The translations under genes and the position numbers were made by a program. The notes under the pieces are model-generated. The model saw only the letters and a program-made list of their open reading frames with translations. It searched no databases and had not been told where the DNA came from. Shown here piece by piece: positions 10,579-23,461 of a stretch of 64,000 bases of DNA. The DNA lies in the NCBI GenBank assembly GCA_015680685.1, contig MNCI01036292.1:305254-369253 (forward strand). The letters are read 5' to 3'. The DNA comes from Gnetum montanum. Taxonomy: Eukaryota; Streptophyta; Gnetopsida; Gnetales; Gnetaceae. Numbering within the stretch: position 1 is the first letter of the stretch; each line of letters opens with the position of its first letter.

Positions 10579-11435
10579 TGATGAGCCATCCTGCTATGGG
10601 CTCGACATTGGGTACACAACGTCGACGTCATGTACCCGATGTTGGGGCTAATAAGTGACATTAGATACCTGATGTCACCTAATTTGAATTTCACTTATAA
10701 ATATGATGCTAGGGTGCTCAGATGAGGGAAGTAGTAAGTAGTTGATAGTTAGCAGATAGTTCTAGTTTTTAGTTTCTTCTTTCAAAGTCTGTTATTCCCA
10801 GTGCATGCCTGCAGTGTGATGCTTGTAATCATATAGCACCTTTATTTGAGTGTGACGTACTTGGACACATTACATGACTGGAAATAAAGATCAAGATTAC
10901 TTTCATCATTGCAGCATCCACTTAGATTATTTTTGCTTTAATTATTTAATGATTTCTTTAGCTAATTGTTTCCATTTATTATTATTTATTATTCCAATTA
11001 TTAAGCAGAATGCGTACGCCTTAATCACAAGCATTTAAGTGGAAGTACTTGGTAATCCAAAGGTGTCTCATTTGGCACAACCAATGATGTACACTTGGCA
11101 ATCCCAAAAGTAGCCTCACAAAGTCCAAGACATGTACAAATGATTAAGTGCAAATATTCATCATCTATAGCCTAGTTTAGATCTTATTTTTCATTATTCA
11201 ATAGTTTAATTAATCCATCTCTTTATCATCATCAGGAGTAACGTAGAATTAGAAACAACATCATACACCTCACTTTGGACTAAACCATTCATGACAAAGC
11301 TACCACTAGTCCAAGTGCAATCAAAGCACAACGATCTAGATGCCATAACTAGTCCCATCCATGGAATTCAACTGGATCATGCATGAAGGCTTGTGATTTG
11401 TATGGTTGAGCGTAGGGGTACCTTGCCTCTCATCA
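10579..11435 (+). repeat. Element A 3' LTR
   Basis: This 857-bp LTR pairs with 2322-3229. Its near-palindromes are at 10603-10624 (arms CGACattg and caacGTCG), ~10623-10645 and 10656-10677 (arms TGACAT and ATGTCA), with TATAAATA at 10696-10703. The palindrome sequences differ from the 5' LTR copies but stay palindromic. Confidence 0.88.
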
Positions 11436-11966
11436 AGAGCTAATAATTCTATTGTAACAATTAGAGGTATTAGTAAGATTCTACCTAAAAGTGATGTTAT
11501 CATAAAGATGATAAGAACCTTGCAACCCAAATTTAGATCCAAAGTAATGGCCATGGAGGAAATCAAGGATTTTTTTATTCTAAAATTTGAAGAACTACAA
11601 AGTGCACTTATTACCTATGAGATGAACCTCATTAGCAAAGGTGCAATCAAAGAAAAGCCAATCACCCCTAAGTCTTCATCAAAGGAGGAGCCACTAGAAC
11701 ATGAAGCAAATAGCAAAGATGAATTAGCTCTCTTGTCAAGGAGAGTGCAAAGATTGCTTGTAAGAAAAGACTTCAACCAATTAAGCACCAAAGGTAAAGA
11801 AAGAGGTAAGAATTTTAAAAGTTTAAATATTGATGCATCCTCTATAGAATGTTGGGTTTGTCATGGAAGAGGTCATGTGACCTTTGAATGTCCTAGTCTT
11901 GGTAGGTTTCAAAGAAAAGAACAATTTAAAGTTGATCCAAAAAAGAAAAATTTCTACACCGGCTAG
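11436..11966 (+). pseudogene. Copia gag, C-terminal half with zinc knuckle
   Basis: This continues the gag begun at 1887. It reads K-I-L-P-K-S-D, then an L-Q-P-K-F-R-S-K-V-x-A-M-E-E-I-K block, the copia gag core, then a charged linker and the zinc knuckle CWVCHGRGHVTFEC (C-x2-C-x4-H-x4-C, about 11850-11893). A TAG at 11964 ends the open stretch. No copia GAG-pre-integrase, integrase or RT follows, so this copia copy is gag-only or deleted. Confidence 0.85.
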
Positions 11967-12108
11967 GATGAAGGTGAATAGAGTGAGGATGCATGGCTCT
12001 TGCTAATTGTGATCCATCAATGAAACCCAAAGAACTTGAAGGAACCATAGAATAAAGGTATGATCTATATACAATGAGATTTTATCTTTTCAAAATTTTT
12101 GCATTAAA

Positions 12109-12417
12109 TTGAAAAAAGCCTTAAATGATAAAGACTTAGAGTTATCTCAACTTAATCAAAACTACTTAAATCTTGCACAAGAAAACTCACACCTATGGGT
12201 CAAGAATCAAAAGCTAACCTCATCTTATGAGCAAATCATAAAAGAGCTTGTGGATACGAAGCTTGTAAATGAAAGACTTATTAAAGGGAAAGAATCTCCT
12301 TGTATAGTTTTAGGACAAGGAAGAGATCCACATGACAAAAGTGGACTTGGAAGTCATCAACAAGAAGAAGCATCCTCAAGTACTTCATTCAAACAAAATT
12401 ATGTTGCCCATCAATAG
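12109..12417 (+). pseudogene. Copia downstream coiled-coil segment
   Basis: An open stretch reads DKDLELSQLNQNYLNLAQEN, then NQKLTSSYEQIIKELVDTKL, with heptad-like Leu spacing. This looks like a coiled coil following the gag of the copia-like element. The upstream link from 11966 is broken by stops. Without a relative to compare I cannot say whether it was part of gag or a separate protein. Confidence 0.4.
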
Positions 12418-13082
12418 CACTTCTTTCCACCATCTTTGAACATTTCAACAATTCATCATCAAGAAGATCAAGGATCAACCTAAATTTTGAAATCTATCAT
12501 TGATGTTCCTTAGGAAAAAAACAATTCAAAATTTAGTATATGTTGCTATCTATACAACAATAAAAATTAACCTTTTTCAATTGTTTGAAAAATAATTATA
12601 GTAAGGAAAGTTCCAATTCTCAAACCTCAAGATTTCCAAGAAAGCTATAGAAAGTGCACTAAGCAACTACAAGATTATGATATAAAATTTCAAGTCATCT
12701 TTAAAATAAAATAATTTTTCTCTATGATTTTTGCTAGTGAAGCCTTCAACCTATGCACGCTTACCCAACTAATGAATTTGTCTTAGACAGTTAATTTTAA
12801 CATGAAAGTTATGCAAATGACAAAGACCTAAAAACTATAGTATTTCTTATAATAATTTTTCATTTTTCATGATATTTCTTAGACAACCTTTTGCAACATG
12901 TTAGCATGTAAGAAGTTTACCCAATAAGTTTCTTGCTTTTGCATATGTTTACATTTTTAGATTGACTTAACCTGTTTTCTTGTTTACGGTGTCTATCTAG
13001 ATTGACTTTGTCTATTTTAGTGGAGGCTAAAATCCTAAGGCAGTTATTAAAAAAATAAAAAATGAGGACAATTTTCATCAAC
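12418..13082. other. Non-coding AT-rich stretch
   Basis: No credible frame, RNA gene or LTR border is seen. It may be the non-coding remainder of the copia-like element; a 3' LTR matching the sequence before 1836 was not found. Confidence 0.4.
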
Positions 13083-13178
13083 CCAACCTTAGCTCATTTG
13101 GTACAGCGGAGGACTTTAGTATGCTGATAAATTCCTACGGAAATTCTTATGTTGCCAATTCAATTCTGGCAAGTCAAA
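13083..13178 (+). pseudogene. tRNA-Tyr-derived pseudogene or SINE head, anticodon mutated to TTA
   Basis: The order matches plant tRNA-Tyr(GUA): acceptor CCAACCT, D-arm TAGCTCATTTGGTACAGC, anticodon stem GGAGGACT followed by TTA where GTA is expected, an intron-like insertion, a variable region, a T-arm GCCAATTCAATTCTGGC and 3' strand AAGTCAA. Plant tRNA-Tyr genes do carry an intron at this place. Only 3 of 7 acceptor pairs remain and the B box is damaged, so it should be non-functional. The following ~100 bp repeat short pieces (GGACATCGAT twice; TGTATAATTTACATATCTT-like twice), as a SINE body might. Confidence 0.6.
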
Positions 13179-13422
13179 GGACATCGATGGTTCGATTCTT
13201 GGAGGCTGGAGGACATCGATTCCTATGTATAATTTACATATCTTATTTTAAACTTGTCCGATTACTGTGTATAATTTACGTATCTTTTTTGTATTGGGAA
13301 ATTGAAAACTTATGAGATTTCAGCAGTTCTAAAACCAACAATTTATGTACTTTTTGAAAAATATTAGGTAGTACATTGCTAGAACTCTTGGCTTCATAGG
13401 TGACTATTGATCATTGGAGTAA

Positions 13423-13560
13423 ACTATTGTTTCGTCCTTCATCACTTGTAATTAGATACTTTCTAAACCTTTATTACTGTTGTTCCGTCCCTTACCACTT
13501 GTACATGGATATTTTCTAAGTCGTTACTGTTAATCCGCTCTTTCAGTTTGTACTGCGATG
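13423..13560 (+). repeat. Imperfect ~50-53-bp tandem repeat, 2.5 copies
   Basis: Units begin ACTATTGTTTCGTCC (13423), ACTGTTGTTCCGTCC (13476) and ACTGTTAATCCGCTC (13526), each followed by a CACTTGTA / TTTCTAA pattern. No coding is seen. Confidence 0.55.
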
Positions 13561-14600
13561 ACACTAAGAATATCGTTGAATTTTTTTATTTCTAAATTAA
13601 ACAAAATTTTCCACATTATTATTTTTATTATTAAATGAACAACCTACTACAAGTTTATTTCTAGGTTCGATACTTAGATTGTGAAGAAGGCCAATGATAG
13701 CATAGCTAGGTTCATGAGCGTGAGTTCCACTTGGTATACCACTATATTTTTATGTTATTTAGTAATGTTATTAGCTAAGTTTGATTCAAGAAGTAACAAA
13801 ATTTGGTATACTTGCCATGTGTTTTGTTTTAATGGTACATAAAGTGTAGCTTTGATTTTTGTAACCTCAAAATTGAAAAAAAGATTGAATAATTTCATAA
13901 TATTTGGTATTTATGAGCCATTCATTATACTCATTTAATAGGAACAACAAGGAGGTATTAGCCTAGTGGTAAGAGTCTTAATTTGAAAGCTCCAAAACCA
14001 AATATTTTGTAGGAACATCAACACATATAATCCAGGCATATGCTAGAAGTGACGCTAAAATCAATGTTTTATCATTTAGCTACAATCACATTTTAGTATT
14101 TATAAGTATGCATGAATGCGTTCAAATTAAGTTTCCAATATGCACTTCAAAAGTCATACATACATCTTCATTAATGAGCTCTACACTTTGTACATTTGTT
14201 TCATATTTATGGGTGATATACAATGTATAAGGATTTTTTCAAATATTTTTTGAGAAAAAACTCAAAAGCAATAAATTAGCAAAAAGGGCTTACATCAAAA
14301 TGAGGCCACAATGGGCCCAAGCGTATCCAAAGTCAAAACAAGCCCTATGCAATGCAAGGTTGTCAACAATAAAGAATTACATTTTAGAAACAAAATGGTG
14401 CTCAAAGTATCTAATAACACATTATATTGGTGCATGCCACATGGCTAAAGTAAGATAATATAAAGAGGAGCTAGGAAATAAGATAGGTTAGATTCAGTGG
14501 CATTGAGAGGCTAATAGCTAAGCTAGAAGATAGTATAGGTGCTTTGCATTGTTTGACAGAGGAGTTTGCATAGAAGAGCTAGTAATTTAAGAGAACGAGG
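13561..14600. other. AT-rich non-coding stretch
   Basis: No gene is supported. TAGCCTAGTGGTAAGAG near 13960 looks like a tRNA A-box but has no convincing B-box partner. The stretch around 14280-14450 is less AT-rich but shows no motif. Confidence 0.4.
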
Positions 14601-14626
14601 ATGGGTTAACTCATAGGCCATCTTGC

Positions 14627-16050
14627 ATGTTAACAGTTGGATGTCTCAATAATAGTCATAAACCAAAAGGTTTTCAAGATGTAGAGCAATACCTAGCTAA
14701 TCCTTCAAAGATACCAACACTAACAACACATCCATGTATAAGGCAGGGTAGTAAGAACCAAGTGGTGTTGTTAACACATCAGTGCTACTTAGGATTAGAT
14801 TTCTTTGAGGTGATTAGAGGAGCATGGTTAGAGCTGATATGGGGAGAGTCATTTAGGCTCAATGATAAAGGGATCAGTGAAAAAGTAATAGTGTAAGTAG
14901 ATAGTTTTGCAAGAGAGTGGGTGAAGGTTGCATAGATGCTAGCAAGGCCAACAAAAAAGAGTGACAAGTGGGATGAGAGATGAGGATCAAGTTAAGAATT
15001 CTGGGTCATGGCTGTTGATGACAATAATTAGGATCTAGTCATCAATGTCATATGGGGGGCTTTTAGGTTAGGTAAGTGGCATGGAGGAGATTAGTGTGAA
15101 GGTGGGATTAGCATCCTCAAAGTTATGGAAGGATGTGGGATCCCATGATAAGACTACCTTCCACATCCATGTTTTACTCAATAAAGTGATCAACATAGGG
15201 GATGCACTTCTTTGATGATCTCGAGCAGGGGTTGTTGTCATTCAAATGATGTCACTTTAGGGTTCTAGTGCAGAGTAGATAATGGACATGCTCAAGTACC
15301 TACTCTCAGTTAAGAGGAGGGATATCCATGTTGAGGATGCCTTGGTAATGAGTGAGCATGTCACAAAGGGCCTTATGATCACAAATCCCATTTGTGAGAA
15401 CTTGACACAAAGAGTAGTTAAGAGCATCAAGAAAAAAAAATGGGAGATTAAGCTTCAAATCTTCTTAAGGTACTAACACACCTTAAGATAGCCCCTCATG
15501 ATCTAGTGCTGGCAAAACAGGTATTCACACACCACCCAAGTAGCTAAATGCTAGGGCTCAGTCAAATCCACCATGTGATATCTACCTTTTTAAGCATTCA
15601 ATGTAGGTCCACCAATGAAAAGTCCTTGTGTAATCTCCCATCCTATCAATGTACTTTTAGCAAAATACTCTTCCATTTGAGAGAAATCAATTATCTAGGC
15701 AATGTCAACCTTCATGACATTCACTATCTTTTCTCCAACATAGAAAAAGTAGTCATTCCATGTGTGAATGATGCATGAAACCAAGCCAAGCAACAAATGG
15801 GTGAAGAGAATGAAGAAATCCTAATAACCATTACCAATGAATGTTTTCTAGGCTATGGAAGCATGGATATCAATTATGTTAGCCAACTTACAATAGACAA
15901 ATTGACAACTCATCATATCAAGGTGAGAGATGGTGATGGTTGAAGGCTAGGTGGGAAGCTCAATGCTAAAGTGAGAGGTAGTGGAACAAATATTATGGGC
16001 TATGCATATAAGTAGGAGGTAGGGACCTCACTTAAAAGAAAGTTTGTTCT
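14627..16050 (+). pseudogene. Eroded plus-strand coding stretch, unidentified
   Basis: Successive frame-broken segments look more protein-like than the surroundings: 14627-14896 (LTVGCLNNSHKPKGFQDVEQ ...), 15282-15476 (basic, EGYP/GCLGNE-like in other frames), 15470-15778 (HLKIAPHDLVLAKQVFTHH, then ISTFLSIQCRSTNEKSLCNL) and about 15790-15940 (EENEEILITITNECFLGYGS). I recognise no domain. It is probably an old transposon protein; the frames change often and no start can be trusted. Confidence 0.3.
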
Positions 16051-17913
16051 AGTGCTACCATAGTGCCCAATTAGTAATTACCCTTTAAAAAGCCACATGG
16101 TGATCATGCAAAAGTGAATCTTAATCCACAATGATGATAAGATCTTGGGGAATGAGAGTGAGGCTATGAATCTTCATAACAAAAGTGTAATGCATGAAGC
16201 AATGGGCAATATTTTCCTTCATCATTCTACACGAGTCGATTAAAGAAAGTTTAAGAAATTTAAAGATCAAAAAAATATAAAAATCCTCTAATCTCAATAA
16301 TCTAATATGTTAAGATAAGATCCAATATTGTTAATGATTCAAAAATTCTTCAAACAATATGATCCAAAATTATCATAGAAACCCTATTGAAGTGATGAAG
16401 AACATAGAGATTAATTATGTGCTAAGAGAATATTCAGAAAACATATATATAGAATAAAACATAGTGAGGTTCATGAATGAGTAGGAATTCCATCAAATCT
16501 AAGATCCTAAATTTGTGTAATAATTCACAATAACAAGATTCATATAAGATTTAGAATACACAAACTTAATAACCAAAATCATAGAGTAAATTGGCATATC
16601 TTCCCTTCCTATTAATAAAAAAAATTTTAAGTAGTTAATGCACCATCAAACCAAGGGCTTTATTTACATGAATTGCATATTCAAATACAACCTAATAAGG
16701 ATTAGATCTAAGTACAAACTTGAAAAGTCAAAGAAATTCAAACACTTCTTACCAAGGATGATAAATAATATAAATTAAAATAAAACTGAAACTAATTTAC
16801 TAATGTCCGTAGAGCCAAAGGATCTATTACACAACTAGTACATTCATGTCATGAAGAAAAAAAACTGACTCAACGAAGTGGCTAACCATTACAAGATGCA
16901 TTTAAAAAAATCATACAAATTATTTGTAGTAATATTGTATTATTATCTCAAATGAATAATCACATCACAACTAAGAAAAACATGCTACTCATCCTCAAGG
17001 GCTTTAGATCTACATAATTGACATGTGCATTATTCCATTAGCACGTGAATCCATCTTCCACTTTCAATCCTTAGATGATGTGAACTCAAATGGAGTCCAC
17101 TATAAAATTGCAAGCTCTAATTAGGATATTAGTCATAAGATACTTGGCTAGACAATCTAGAACACTTATGTAATCTTCTCTTCTGATTGCTCTACTAGAT
17201 ATCCTTAAGGGTTGTATGACAAGGAAACTTAAGGATGAAGAAGCTTATAAGGGTTATTCTAGTCCAACACATAAAGCCCCATATATACACTATAAAAACC
17301 ACAAATATATGTCTAAATATAAGCTATAGGTTTACAGATCTGTGTCTAAAGACCCTCTACAAGATTTTAAGTCACTAAGGAAAAATAGCCACAAGGTAAT
17401 GATTAATAATTGCAAAAAGAAATAATATGTCAAGTCTAGATGACAAGATAGACCTCCCACCCAAACATGTATTCATATTTGTATTTTTCCAAAATTAAAT
17501 ATACTATGAAAATCTAGTTTTGAAAGATAATTATAACCTAAAAATATAAAATAACAAATGACCTCACATAATCTTTTCTCTCATTATGCATAGTATGCTC
17601 ACCTGGAATATGATACCTATTCTTACATAGTCCAATAAGGTTAATGCACATCAAATAAAAATCATAAAAAAGTTATAAAAAATTAAAAATTGTTCAACAT
17701 ATCAACAAACAAAAAAGTACATATTTTATCAAAATTAGTTAAAATAATAACATTTAACAATGGTAGATAAGCAATCATAGTTATATGCAACCAAACCAAG
17801 CTAGGCAAGTAAACTCATAATGAGTAAGCAATAAATAAGGGGGTCATGGATTCAAATCCATGCAAGTATAAACATACCAATAAAAAAGAATAACATGGGA
17901 ATTTTATATAAGA

Positions 17914-17967
17914 AATGTCATATCAAGTAATTGTATTTTCAATGTCATATCAAGTAATTGTATTTTC
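17914..17967 (+). repeat. Perfect 27-bp tandem duplication
   Basis: The unit AATGTCATATCAAGTAATTG followed by TATTTTC occurs twice head to tail without mismatch at 17914-17940 and 17941-17967. Confidence 0.9.
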
Positions 17968-19171
17968 AAGTTATCATGGTTATCAATAATTGCATTGCAT
18001 AATTTTGCCTAACAAATATATATCTGCATGCGGGCATAGTACATGCATTTTATGTATAAAGGATATAACATTGATTGAAGTCTTAAAAAAATACACAAAG
18101 ATCATCTTTACTAATGCTTTTATCCTCTTGAAAGATTTGATCAATTTCAGAGATGATATAAATGACAAAGATGGTTGAATGGTAAAAACAATTGAATATT
18201 TCAATCTCTTAAGCATAGTAATAAAAGAAGTGGATTTTTTTGCAAAGACTAAAATGATTTTATGTCATAAAGATAGACCATATTATGATGTACAATAATA
18301 TTAAGAACACTTGAAGGCATCAACTACTTGCTACACTTCTGAAGATGATTTTAGTATTTGTATTCTTTCTATTTCCTTAGAAAACAAGTATGATAAAGCA
18401 TGAACAACACTTTTGGACTACTCTAAAAGTCATTGCTATTACAACTAGTATTAATTTTTTAATCAATTCCACCATTTCCAAGATGAAGATGTGAAGAACT
18501 CATGAAGAAAAGTCATGGGAAACATGTTAATTAGCTAGGCAATTTGTAATTTTTGTAACAATGGCACAAGGCCATATAAATATATGCTATTTTTAATTTT
18601 TCATTGCATAGCAGGCCAAGAGTCATCCTAAATTAATTTTCTTAAATTCTAATCTTTCATGGACATATTAGAAGGGAAGGAGCCTCAAAATATAAATCCA
18701 TGTCATTATTTTCACTTATTTCAATGAGGTAAGATTTTCCTTGTGACTATAGATTAGCCTCATGGTGAAGTCTATAAACATGGATGTAATTTCTTATTGA
18801 TTTGAATGAAAATTCTCTTACTAAAACTCTACCCAAACTTTATTTCAATCTTTTTTACAATTCACAATAATCATCAAGTACCATTTTCTCTCTCATGTAC
18901 CAATCTTATTTTATATACTAAAATATCAATTCATATAACAATTAAATTTCAGCGTACCAAAATTTTTCCCATTCAATTGTACCAATTCTAAGAATCATTC
19001 CTACCTTTCAAATTTGTTCAAAATTGAAGGAAATTTAGATTTGCATTATATTCTCATCAATTTTTAGTTTTGAAGACGTTAAAAAAAAACTTTGCCAACT
19101 TGAATCATTCTCAACAAATTATGTTGAATTCATTTTATTTCATTCATCTAAGACATAGAGTATACCTAGGC

Positions 19172-19866
19172 AAATCTAACAAACCAAGTTGCATTAAAAT
19201 AGGATTTTGAAATCTCAAGAAAATTTAAAAAATCAATTTCACCACAACTTGTAGTTCAATAGTGGTCTATTTAGTTGTTAATTGAGAGTCCGTCATGATT
19301 CATGGTTCAAAAATAAATCAATTTTGATAGCACCATAAACTATGGCAAATTTTTCTTAATTTGAGTAGTGTTTTCTAGATACACCATGATCCATGGTGAT
19401 GTTTTGGTATCCTTAAAATTTAATTTTTCTCTATGACCACCCAAATAATATGTACAACTTAATAAGATATGATTCTTATGACTTAGCCTTAAGGATATCA
19501 TTTTTAAATTTAGTTAACAAATGAGAGAAAGAGCTACAAGTGTCCTCATAATTTATCAAGTACACTTAATAAAAGTAAGCATTGAATTCAAACATCTTTT
19601 ACATTTACTTCTAAGGCATGCACCTATATAAATATGTTCCTAAAGCTATATGTTATGGATGGTACTATAATAAGATATGATATTATAAATTCAATAAGAT
19701 GAAATCTAACAAACCAAGTTGCATTAAAATAGGATTTCAAAATATGAAGAAAATTTTGACAACACCATAAACTATGGTAATTTTTATCTAATTTGACGAG
19801 TGCTTTCTAGATACACCATAATCCATGATGAACTTTGGGTATTCTCAAATTTTGATTTTTCTCTAT
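19172..19866 (+). repeat. Diverged direct duplication, ~530 bp apart
   Basis: AAATCTAACAAACCAAGTTG, then CATTAAAATAGGATTT, occurs near 19172 and near 19702. Each is followed by ACACCATAAACTATGG and TTTCTAGATACACCAT / ATCCATG blocks. The second copy is shortened by an internal deletion. Confidence 0.6.
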
Positions 19867-22412
19867 TCCAATATTAGAAAGAGAAGTAAAGTCCTAAGCA
19901 TATTTTCCAACTAGTTAAGCAAAATGTTTAACATAGATGTGGACTAATGTGAAAGGTAAGAGGCAATTTTATTTACACCACAATGGATCTAATAGACTAG
20001 ACATAGAAACTCACTATCTCTCAATTGCTATTTCCATCAAGTATTACAATGCTATTAGCAAGCCTCGCTTAATTTCTCATCATCTTAGAATTGATAATGA
20101 AATACACATTCAACTCCCCTATCAAGAGTGTATTTTTAGGTTGTGCATAAAATGAGCCCCTGAAGATGAGTTACATGTATTTCTTTCTTGTTCTATGAAT
20201 ACCTATTTGAAATAGCATTATAATGTTACAATAAAAAGCATATATAATTTCTTTTTGATTGCCCCATTGATCCTTGGTCAATTTGCAAAGTCTATCTTTA
20301 TTTTTCATAAAAATGTAATATCTTTCCAATAGATCCTATGGGTCTTCGAATGCAATAAAGCTTCATTACATTTCAAAAAGAGCAAAAGCAACCTCCATCT
20401 ATAATTACAACGAAAGTTGATCCAACATCATTGTAATATTTGCAAACTAACCACTATGTCATTTACTTCTATCAAGTCATTGAAACAATGTATCAAATAA
20501 CACAAGAATGAAGTAATTAGTAATAACAATAACAAGGGCACAACCTAGATCCATTGTAAGGGTCTTTTTATGGTTTTCTACTTCTCTTGCCAAAGTACTT
20601 AAAGTTCTAGTAGTTTAATATTCTAGAAGATAGTATTCTAATAGAGATTCTAGTCAATATCTTTCAGATCCATCTACAAGCACCTTGAAGACTTCAATAT
20701 AATAAATACAAAAAATCTCATCATGAAAAATGGCAGAAGGAAGAATATTCCCATAAATACTAAAACACAATCCATAATAATGATTCATCTATAATTCAAA
20801 TAGGTCAAAACTACAATTAAAGCAATGATGAATATAATTCTAGGAATGCCTTTAGCTACTGCTAGAACTACAAATTTGAGGTATTTAAAATGTAACATGT
20901 TTTCATTGTAGATTTGTAAAGATTTATTAATGAATAGAAACTAAACTAAAGGTGTTATATATATTTTTTGAATAGGTTTAACATTTTTCAGTATTGTTGA
21001 GATTTAGAAAACTAAAAACCATTCAAAAATTTTTGTTTCAATTTTTCTTATCTAGTATTTTCTTTATAGGAAAATGTACATCATGGAAGACCATATGGAG
21101 GTTTGGTTGTTTTGATTCGAAATTATTTTCATCACATAGTTCAAATACAAATTAGAAACATAGATGAATACTATTGACCTACAAATATTATAACAAGGTT
21201 TATCACAGGATTTTTCCTTCCAATCCCTTAACATGATATTTCTAGCTTTTTTCATAAAGGAAAATTTTATCATTGTGATTTATACGAAGAAGTGGACTAT
21301 GGCTAGATGCATGTAAAATAAAGGTGTGTCCTTACTATCTTTAGGATTTTGTAACTTATGTATATGTTAGTGCTCTTTGATGGTCTTGTATGTGTGCTAT
21401 GTTAGTCTTGATGCTTTTATTATCCATAGTATACTTACTAATCATGAATTCTTAAGGATTTTTAGAATATGAAAAAGTACATAATGAAATAAAAGGAAAA
21501 AACAATTGTTGCACTAGGATAAAGACCAACTATATTAGTTTTCAAATACGTTAATAAATATCCCAAATTAAGTAATGATTTCTTCTTTAAAAATGGTAAC
21601 AACATCAAATGTTTTAAAGTGGGTGAAAGCTAATAAAATATTATGAAGAACTTGACAATATTTGATAGCATCTTTACTAGAAAAACGTTTTAGGAATTTG
21701 GTACCTTCTGAAGAAAATGAACAAGGGAAACTAGGACATCATGTTTAAACATAGAAGTTGGCATGAGCATGAATAAACTTTTAAATGTTTACTATTATTA
21801 TTTTAACTAAGAAGATCTAGATGTGTCAAAGAATCCAACATTAACATGTTGAGAGACATATCCAAAGTAAGAGCAACTTGTTTTTAATGGCATTACATGC
21901 TAAATGATAGACTAAGCATAAATATTTTTAACAAATTTTGATTTTTGGATTAATTCATGGCTTTGGCTTTGAAATATAAAAGTTTCCTTCTAGACCACCA
22001 TTTATTAAAAGTATTCTACTATTATACAAACCATCAACTTATGGGTTAACTTGCAACGTTACTGTAACAGTTTTTCATTCAATGAAAGCTTTGCATTTAA
22101 ATGGCTTGATCTTAAGATTTTTTATCTTAAATCAAGCATGAGCACATCAATGGAAAAGTGGTTGCAAAAGAAGTTCTAACTTCGATATACAAGAGTGTTA
22201 ATTTGAAGGATACTTCTTGCACCCACTTTTTCATCATCTTAGTGATGGAAAGTTTCGGGATTTCATTAGCTTTAATCTCATTTGGTTTAAGTTTTTCTTA
22301 GTTCATTTAGAGAAGTTTTGGTCATCTTTGAATAGCTCTTCTTCAACATGGTCAACCATAACATCTCAAATCAACTTTCTCCAACTTTGTTTGGTATTTT
22401 AAACTTTCTTAG

Positions 22413-23310
22413 TTATGAGCATCAAAGTGTTACGTCAATAGGCCCCTATTGACATAGCCTCATTGATGAGCCCCCATCGACAGGGCCTCCTTTACATGGT
22501 GTTGCCCCATTAATGTAGTCTTATAGCAAAAACTAGAAATACAAGCTCCCAACTATGTTTACGGGCATTCAAGTCATAGTAGTAGCTAAACTTTTGCATT
22601 TTTTACATTCAAAAGTTAGAATATTTTCTTGAGTGCCCACAGTAGGAGTTATTAAGTGTATGGATCTTTATTTGAGCACTGTTGTACCTAAACCACATCA
22701 GTGTGTACAGCAATAAAGACAAGCTTCTTGATAAACCTTGTAACATTCTAGATAGTTTAATGTTTTATTTATGCATTCATTATTTTTATTAAATATTCAA
22801 TCAATTAAGCTAAATTAGAATTTAATTAATTAAGCTAAATAGATTAAGTACATAAGTACAACCACTTTGAGCAAAACACATATTCGCTTGGTAATCCCAA
22901 CAACATTATTGCTTGGTGCACCCAGTAGTGTAATGCATGGTAACCCAACAGTGGATACATGGGTTTAGGATGTGTATGGAAAGTGGGACCAAATTCTTAT
23001 GTTAAGACTAGTTAGAGAATAGTTAAATAGTTAAATTAAATTAGTTCTCGATTTACTTTATCTCTCTCCTTAAGCACCAAAACTGTAAAACATAAAATGA
23101 TAAAAAGCATATGCCTTAATTACACTTAACCATACCATTGTGCATCACAAGTGTAATTGAGAAGACAATGAATGACCATTAGGGCAAGGTTCACTTCCTA
23201 AAAGACTAGTGTATTGGGAACTAGAGAGTCTATGAAATTTGATCAGATTGCACATGAGCACTTCATGATTCATATGGTTGGGCATAGGGGTACCTCTTCA
23301 TCACTCATCA
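22413..23310 (+). repeat. Element B 5' LTR
   Basis: This 898-bp LTR begins TTATGAGCATC (TGATGAGCATC in relatives) and ends ACTCATCA. A 20-bp palindrome GTCAATAGGCCCCTATTGAC with 9-bp arms lies at 22434-22453. The TATA position reads TAGAAATA (22534-22541), while the 3' LTR keeps TATAAATA. A decayed primer site, TTAGCGCTATTTTCGGAGAC, follows at 23311. Confidence 0.88.
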
Positions 23311-23461
23311 TTAGCGCTATTTTCGGAGACTCTATTTGTTGAGCTATGTGCTATCTAGGATTAATGAACATTATTAATATCATTGGACAAACCCCAAGGT
23401 TGATATCATTCCCAAATAATATAATTACAAAAGAACACTAATATTTTAATTGTTTTGTAAA

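Larger units (their letters stand above)
2322..11435 (+). mobile_element. Element A: Ty3/gypsy-lineage LTR retrotransposon without pol, nested in copia gag
   Basis: The two LTRs are 2322-3229 and 10579-11435, both beginning TGATGAG and ending CTCATCA. Flanking 5-bp duplications are AGATC (2317-2321) and AGAGC (11436-11440), one mismatch apart. Removing A and one duplication copy restores the copia gag frame (L-S-R-A-N-N-S-I), which confirms the borders. Inside are a primer-site-like sequence at 3230, a broken gag (3355-~5500), a non-coding spacer, an internal palindrome-plus-TATA module (7070-7148), an accessory ORF (~7870-10424) and a purine-rich TCATGGGGGTA before the 3' LTR. No reverse transcriptase or integrase is seen, so A depended on a relative such as B. 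Confidence 0.9.
16051..22412. other. Long AT-rich intergenic stretch with small duplications
   Basis: No gene is supported; the small ORFs here are random-looking. Part of 16900-17100 resembles 54520-54720 (both hold CTATCTTCCACTTTCAAT-like sequence followed by GATGATG..AACT), so an old dispersed repeat lies on both sides of the B/R insertions. Duplications inside are listed separately. The right end, CTTAG at 22408-22412, is the left TSD of element B. Confidence 0.5.

Noticed and set aside
13960-13977. tRNA A-box-like TAGCCTAGTGGTAAGAG (similar ones near 25735 and 55078)
   Set aside because: No B-box at the right distance and no foldable tRNA, so not called as tRNA genes.
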